A stretch of 64,000 nucleotides of DNA from Myotis daubentonii. Its lineage: Eukaryota > Chordata > Mammalia > Chiroptera > Vespertilionidae. A program made the position numbers and the translations under genes. Location of the stretch: the NCBI RefSeq assembly GCF_963259705.1, contig NC_081844.1, positions 45,646,001 to 45,710,000 of the forward strand, in the 5' to 3' direction. Below the pieces are notes generated by a model. The model was not told the origin of the DNA. It saw only the letters and a program-made list of their open reading frames with translations, and made no database searches. This document shows positions 59,695 to 64,000 of this stretch, piece by piece; position 1 is the first letter of the stretch, and every line of letters begins with the position of its first letter.

Positions 59695-59768
59695 CTACTT
59701 CATTCCTTTCTTTCTTCCTCCCTTTTTCCCTCCCCTCCTTACCTCTCTCCATCCCTTCTTCCTTCCTT
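59695..59768. repeat. Pyrimidine-rich simple repeat
   Basis: C/T-only stretch with TTCC and CCCT units, almost free of purines. Confidence 0.85.
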
Positions 59769-60999
59769 CATTGTTTTTGCATATTTAATTTTTTTGTATG
59801 TTGCCAAAGCAAATTGGTTATTAGGTTAAATAATAACTACAATTGAAAGAAAGAAAGCAATCAACCATTATAGAGAACTGAATTAATATTGTACTCATTG
59901 ATCACCTCCCCATATATCCTTATTCAAAGCTTGGGTAGGTGGCCAAGGAAAGACTAAATTTTCGTAGGAAGGCCTATTTTGACATTGCAATAAAAGTCAT
60001 GTAATTATTAAAAATGTACTAATTTTTTACATAATTGTTAAAAGTAGATTAATTATAAGCTGCCATTGTGAGACAGGTTGAGATTGGAAATGACAGAAGC
60101 TGGTTAGGATTAAAATCATTGGAGCTAAAGAGAGATGTCAGGGTTAGAGAAATTTAGGATTTGTTGCCTGGTAGGAAAAATTGTGGTCTTTGAATTTCTT
60201 GAATGAATACAGCATAAAGGAAAGAAGAAAAATTGAGCATTGAACTTTGGTAATGGGACCATTTTTATTTTAAAAACTGAACAGCAAGTCTATAAGCAAA
60301 GGGAAAAATACAAATCAAAAGTTGTACAATTATCTGATATTTTAGTTAATTGGTAGAATTCAATGCAAATGAGAATTCAATGCAAATCTCCATCACCAGA
60401 GATTCTTTTGCAGGGAGAAAAAAAAATAGCTTAAATTATCTCGATATTTATTTTATCCCTGCTGTCTTATAGTTGTATCCCTAAAGCTTCAGTAGTCTTT
60501 TGATTATTTAAGATAATATGACTCCAGTTTCCTTTGCTAAAGGAAACTTTAGATTTAACGTGCAGATTATTAATTAGAAACTGTAAGTAATTTAAGGTTC
60601 CTAGAACATCTGTGAGGGCCCATAGTTGGGCAGGACTGAGTCAAATTCAGGACTGGCACTAGGATTAATGGCCACTCCTTCCGGAATCAGTAGGCTTACA
60701 CCTAGTACGTGACCAATTTTAATTGGTCCAAATCTATGTTGCTCATATACTTAAGCTACAACTTCTTCTTAAATACCTTTATTTCTGCATAATAATTGCC
60801 TAGTTCTTGTGACTGTTTTGGTCTTGGTTTTCTGGTCTGAACTCTTTCCTGAGGCTGCAGATCTGTCTAATTATCCAGCTCCAAAACATCCCTTTCCAGC
60901 TCCCTGCTCCTTACAGAACAGTTTCAGGTCCCCAAAGCTTTCAACTGAGTAGAGCTAGACTTATGCAATGATAGATGGTAATGCATTCAAGCTTTCCAA

Positions 61000-61027
61000 G
61001 TGAGTGAGTGAGTGAGTCAGTGAGTGA
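61000..61027. repeat. (TGAG)n microsatellite
   Basis: About seven TGAG units with one interrupted by TCAG. Confidence 0.9.
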
Positions 61028-62280
61028 AAGCACATTAAAGAAAATATTTGGTAAAGTTGTCAGTGATTCTTGACCCAAAACTAAGTATTTTCTAGATCAT
61101 AAGAGAACAAGTCAGCTTTCATCATTTTGACCCTGCATGCAAAAAAACAGAAATGAAATATTCACAGTGATGCAAGCTGGCTTTGAAATCAGCAAGCCTT
61201 GGCTCACACCAGTCACCAAATTGGCACATTCATTGGAAAGGATGTTCAAAGCTGCTCACAGTAGGAATGGGAAAAGCAGCTTTCACTTCTCTGAAAGAGT
61301 ATACAACCGCATTTCCTTTGGAATGGACATTCATGCTTGCTACTCTAAGCATATAAGTGTACAGAGAGACGAAGGTATCCTACAGTCAAATTTAATTATT
61401 TATATTTAGGTAACTAAACTGTCTGTAACAACAGGGGCTAATTGGTCTAACAAATCTACTTACCTCACTTAAAAATAACCCCTGGATTGTCTAACTTCAC
61501 TCTGTGAAGTTACTCAAAGAAAGTTAAATTAAATACCATGCATTTAATGGTTTAGAGGCATTTTACTAATAAGATGTTGGCTGGTGAAATTGATAGGGGC
61601 CCACCAAAGGAGATGAGGTTGGTCTTTGATGCAGGGCCTCCCCCATTTAGTCTTTTACCTTGTCCAACTGTCACTATCCCAGATCTGTAGAGACTCCTGT
61701 CACACTCAGCCAGGAAAGAAAAAAAAAATGCTCTCAAACACTATGTGAGAATTACAACAATACAATTTTGGAGATCCTCCTTCAATAGCCACTCATGAAA
61801 AAATAAACACTAAATGATGGAAATTTCAAGTTAATGATATGAGGACAAACTTCAGGGGGAAAAACAGAGGAAGTTGAGGGCTTTGTTACTGCTCAAGTAA
61901 TAAGACCAGCCTGATGCGAGGTGATATTACTAAGTTTCCATCTGTGGTATTTCTTGGGACACATTTGACATTTGGGGAACAAATGTATATCATAGTACAA
62001 CTGATTCTTTTTCTAGTTTCTAGTATTAATTTTTTTTTTACTTTCTGGTTTCTCTGCTTTCTCAACTTATTTGTTTATAATTTCTCTACATTCCTTATAT
62101 ACCATAGTTAGTGTTCAATGTTGAAAAAAAGTATCACACTATTGTAATCACTGACCTATAATTATTAGAACAATTAAGTAGCAAAGAAACTATGCTTAAC
62201 TTGGAAACATTCATCATTTAAAACTCTATTATACAAATTCATATTTGGAACACATTGTGATAACAAGCTACTTATCTTGG

Positions 62281-62505
62281 GCCCTGGTCGGTGTGGTTCA
62301 GTTGGTTGGAGAATTGTCCCTTACAGTGAAGGTCGAGGGTTGGATTCCCTGTCAGGACACATACCTTGGTTATGGGTTCAACCCCTGGTCAGGATGCATA
62401 TGGGAGACAATCAATAGATGTATCTCTCTCACATCAATATTTCTCTTGATCTCTCTCTGGCTCTTCCTCCCTCTCTGAAGTCAATAATTTAAAAAAAAAA
62501 ATCTA
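62281..62505 (+). repeat. VES SINE, old diverged copy
   Basis: Head GCCCTGGTCGGTGTGGTTCA, A box like GTTGGTTGGAGAATTGTCC, B box GAGGGTTGGATTCCC, CT-rich block and a tail GAAGTCAATAATTTAAAAAA. More diverged than other copies. The target duplication is not clear. Confidence 0.88.
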
Positions 62506-63683
62506 TTTCTCTTGGGATCCTTACATTTGACAAAAATGTCATTTACCAGTTAATCTCTTGCATAATATTCATTTTTCCCTGAATATATTTGGTGTATAAT
62601 TGGTCCATCCTTAAATAGCTATCCGCATATATGTTGTCTTTAACACTATGAAACTGATATGTATTTGAGAATATATTTTTAAATTTGCTTCATTTATTTT
62701 TGTATTTTTATAAAATTCCATATAGCCCTTTTCAAAGTTGTTTTTCGTGTTTAATAAATTAAAAATCATTGCCTTTGATCAACTCTTCTTCTGCAGGTTG
62801 TAGCATTTTTAAATTGAGTATAATCACTAAAAGGATGTCCAAATGCCCAATAAGCACAGAAGAAATAATTCAAAATGGAGACTATTTTTAAATCTAATTT
62901 TTCATATTAAAATGTATAAATATTTCAGCCCATATTTTTTTTGGCCTTCATTCTGAGCACAATTTTTTCCACAAATATTTTTATGAGGCAAAATCCATAA
63001 AATATGTTCAAATTTATGATTTTGTTGATTTTTTTGCCAAATATAGATGTTGAAAATCTGAATCCTATTCAGTTTCATTTCATTCCAATGTGGAATATAA
63101 ACTCAACCAATAAAAATAGGAAATCCATCAAAAGAGTCATCCCACAACATGAGGTATTCCAAATCACAATTACAAAATTTCAAAATTACACTTGTAAACA
63201 GTTCAGCCTCTCATAGATTAACTTGTTCATTTCTTTTCTTATTTTTATAGAAATACATTTTAATGACTTCTTTTAGGAAGTTTTGTTTTCAATAATTATA
63301 ATGGTAAGTAGCCACTGGAAAACCATTGACTGCCATGCCACAGGCATTTTTGTATTAATAATAGCTTCATCACATAATTTTTGTAGTTTATTTACTATAG
63401 CTGTGCTTAGATAGAAATGTTTGTAAATTTTAACAACTAGCCTACATTTAAATTGATAGAATATTTTGTTGTATGTGGACAAAATTATGAGTTATGTGTA
63501 TACTGCCACCAATTCCCAGTACATTTCTATTCCAATGCTTTCCTAATTTAGCAAAAATATTGTGTTATCATTCTATGTTCTCAAGAAATTAGTATTTATT
63601 CTTATTATCACTACAAATAAAAATGTAATTTAACACACCATTCAAATTTTTGAAGCTTTTAATTAAAACGCCAAGCAATTTAT
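62506..63683. other. Single-copy AT-rich DNA
   Basis: No gene or repeat recognised. Confidence 0.45.
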
Positions 63684-63700
63684 AAGAATTAACTGGGTTG

Positions 63701-63929
63701 CCCTGACCGGTTTGGCTCAGTGGATAGAGCATCAGCCTGTGGACTCAAGGGTCCCAGGTTCGATTCCGGTCAATGGCATGTACCTTGGTTGCGGGCATAT
63801 CCCCAGTGGGGGTTGTGCAGGAGGCAGCTGATCGATGTTTCTCTCTCATCAATGTTTCTGACTCTCTATCCCTTTCCCTTCCTCTCTGTAAAAAATCAAT
63901 AAAATATATTTTAAAAAAAAGAGAAAAAA
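63701..63929 (+). repeat. VES SINE, young copy
   Basis: Close to consensus: CCCTGACCGGTTTGGCTCAG, TGGATAGAGCATCAGCC, GGTTCGATTCCGG, CT-rich block, AATCAATAAAATATATTTT tail and an A-rich end with G's. Perfect 17-bp target duplication AAGAATTAACTGGGTTG (63684-63700 and 63930-63946), so insertion is likely recent. Confidence 0.98.
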
Positions 63930-64000
63930 AAGAATTAACTGGGTTGTTTTTTTTCTCTAAAGCATTGTGTGATAATAAGGGTACCTTTTATATTTTTTAA

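Larger units (their letters stand above)
59395..62280. other. Single-copy DNA with simple repeats
   Basis: No gene. A pyrimidine-rich (TTCC/CCCT)n tract is at 59695-59768, a GAATTCAATGCAAAT tandem pair at 60356-60387 and a (TGAG)n tract at 61000-61027. The frame at 61137-61409 (90 codons) has balanced composition but no domain I recognise. Confidence 0.45.

Overview
This is non-coding nuclear DNA from a vesper bat (Chiroptera, Vespertilionidae). The assignment rests on the repeats. There are fourteen copies of the tRNA-derived VES SINE, nine rolling-circle HeliBat-type Helitron copies plus one fragment, and several young-looking non-autonomous hAT and Tc1/mariner elements. Among mammals, abundant Helitrons together with VES SINEs are a hallmark of vespertilionids. 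The genus (Myotis, Eptesicus, Pipistrellus or other) cannot be fixed from the sequence alone. I found no host exon, tRNA, rRNA or other functional gene. The window reads as an AT-rich intergenic gene desert or the inside of a very large intron.

Layout. 0-10 kb: AT-rich single-copy DNA with three VES copies, two Helitrons, an ancient repeat near 3.4-3.8 kb, a 97-bp direct duplication (7.5 and 7.9 kb) and an MLT1-type LTR (8.6-9.0 kb). 10-20 kb: old MIR, MER1 and L2 remnants, a (TG)n tract, two mariner-type miniature elements (14.2 and 15.1 kb), and VES copies, one of which splits a MIR with an 11-bp target duplication. 20-31 kb: a Helitron, a VES, a non-autonomous hAT with a perfect 8-bp target duplication, a decayed ancient L1 ORF2 region (23.5-26.4 kb), a Helitron with a strong GC-rich hairpin, and two related mariner elements, one an internal-deletion derivative of the type the other represents. 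31-40 kb: mostly single-copy DNA, one Helitron, an LTR-like old repeat and a young VES. 40-48 kb: the richest part, with a Helitron beside a complete solo class II LTR, two Helitrons head to head, a 135-bp near-identical inverted duplication, abutting Helitrons and a hAT. 48-64 kb: mostly quiet, with an L1 3' end at 53.3 kb, a half-L1 (ORF1 followed directly by a 3' UTR, no ORF2) on the minus strand at 57.1-59.4 kb, and more VES copies.

No new gene system is present. The points most worth checking are: three short near-identical duplications that lack retroposition marks and look like templated insertions, one with a readable direction of copying; CTCF-core-like motifs carried as inverted pairs inside Helitrons; hairpins in a Helitron and a mariner element that could be small-RNA precursors; and the half-L1. 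All identifications were made by reading the sequence; no database search was run.
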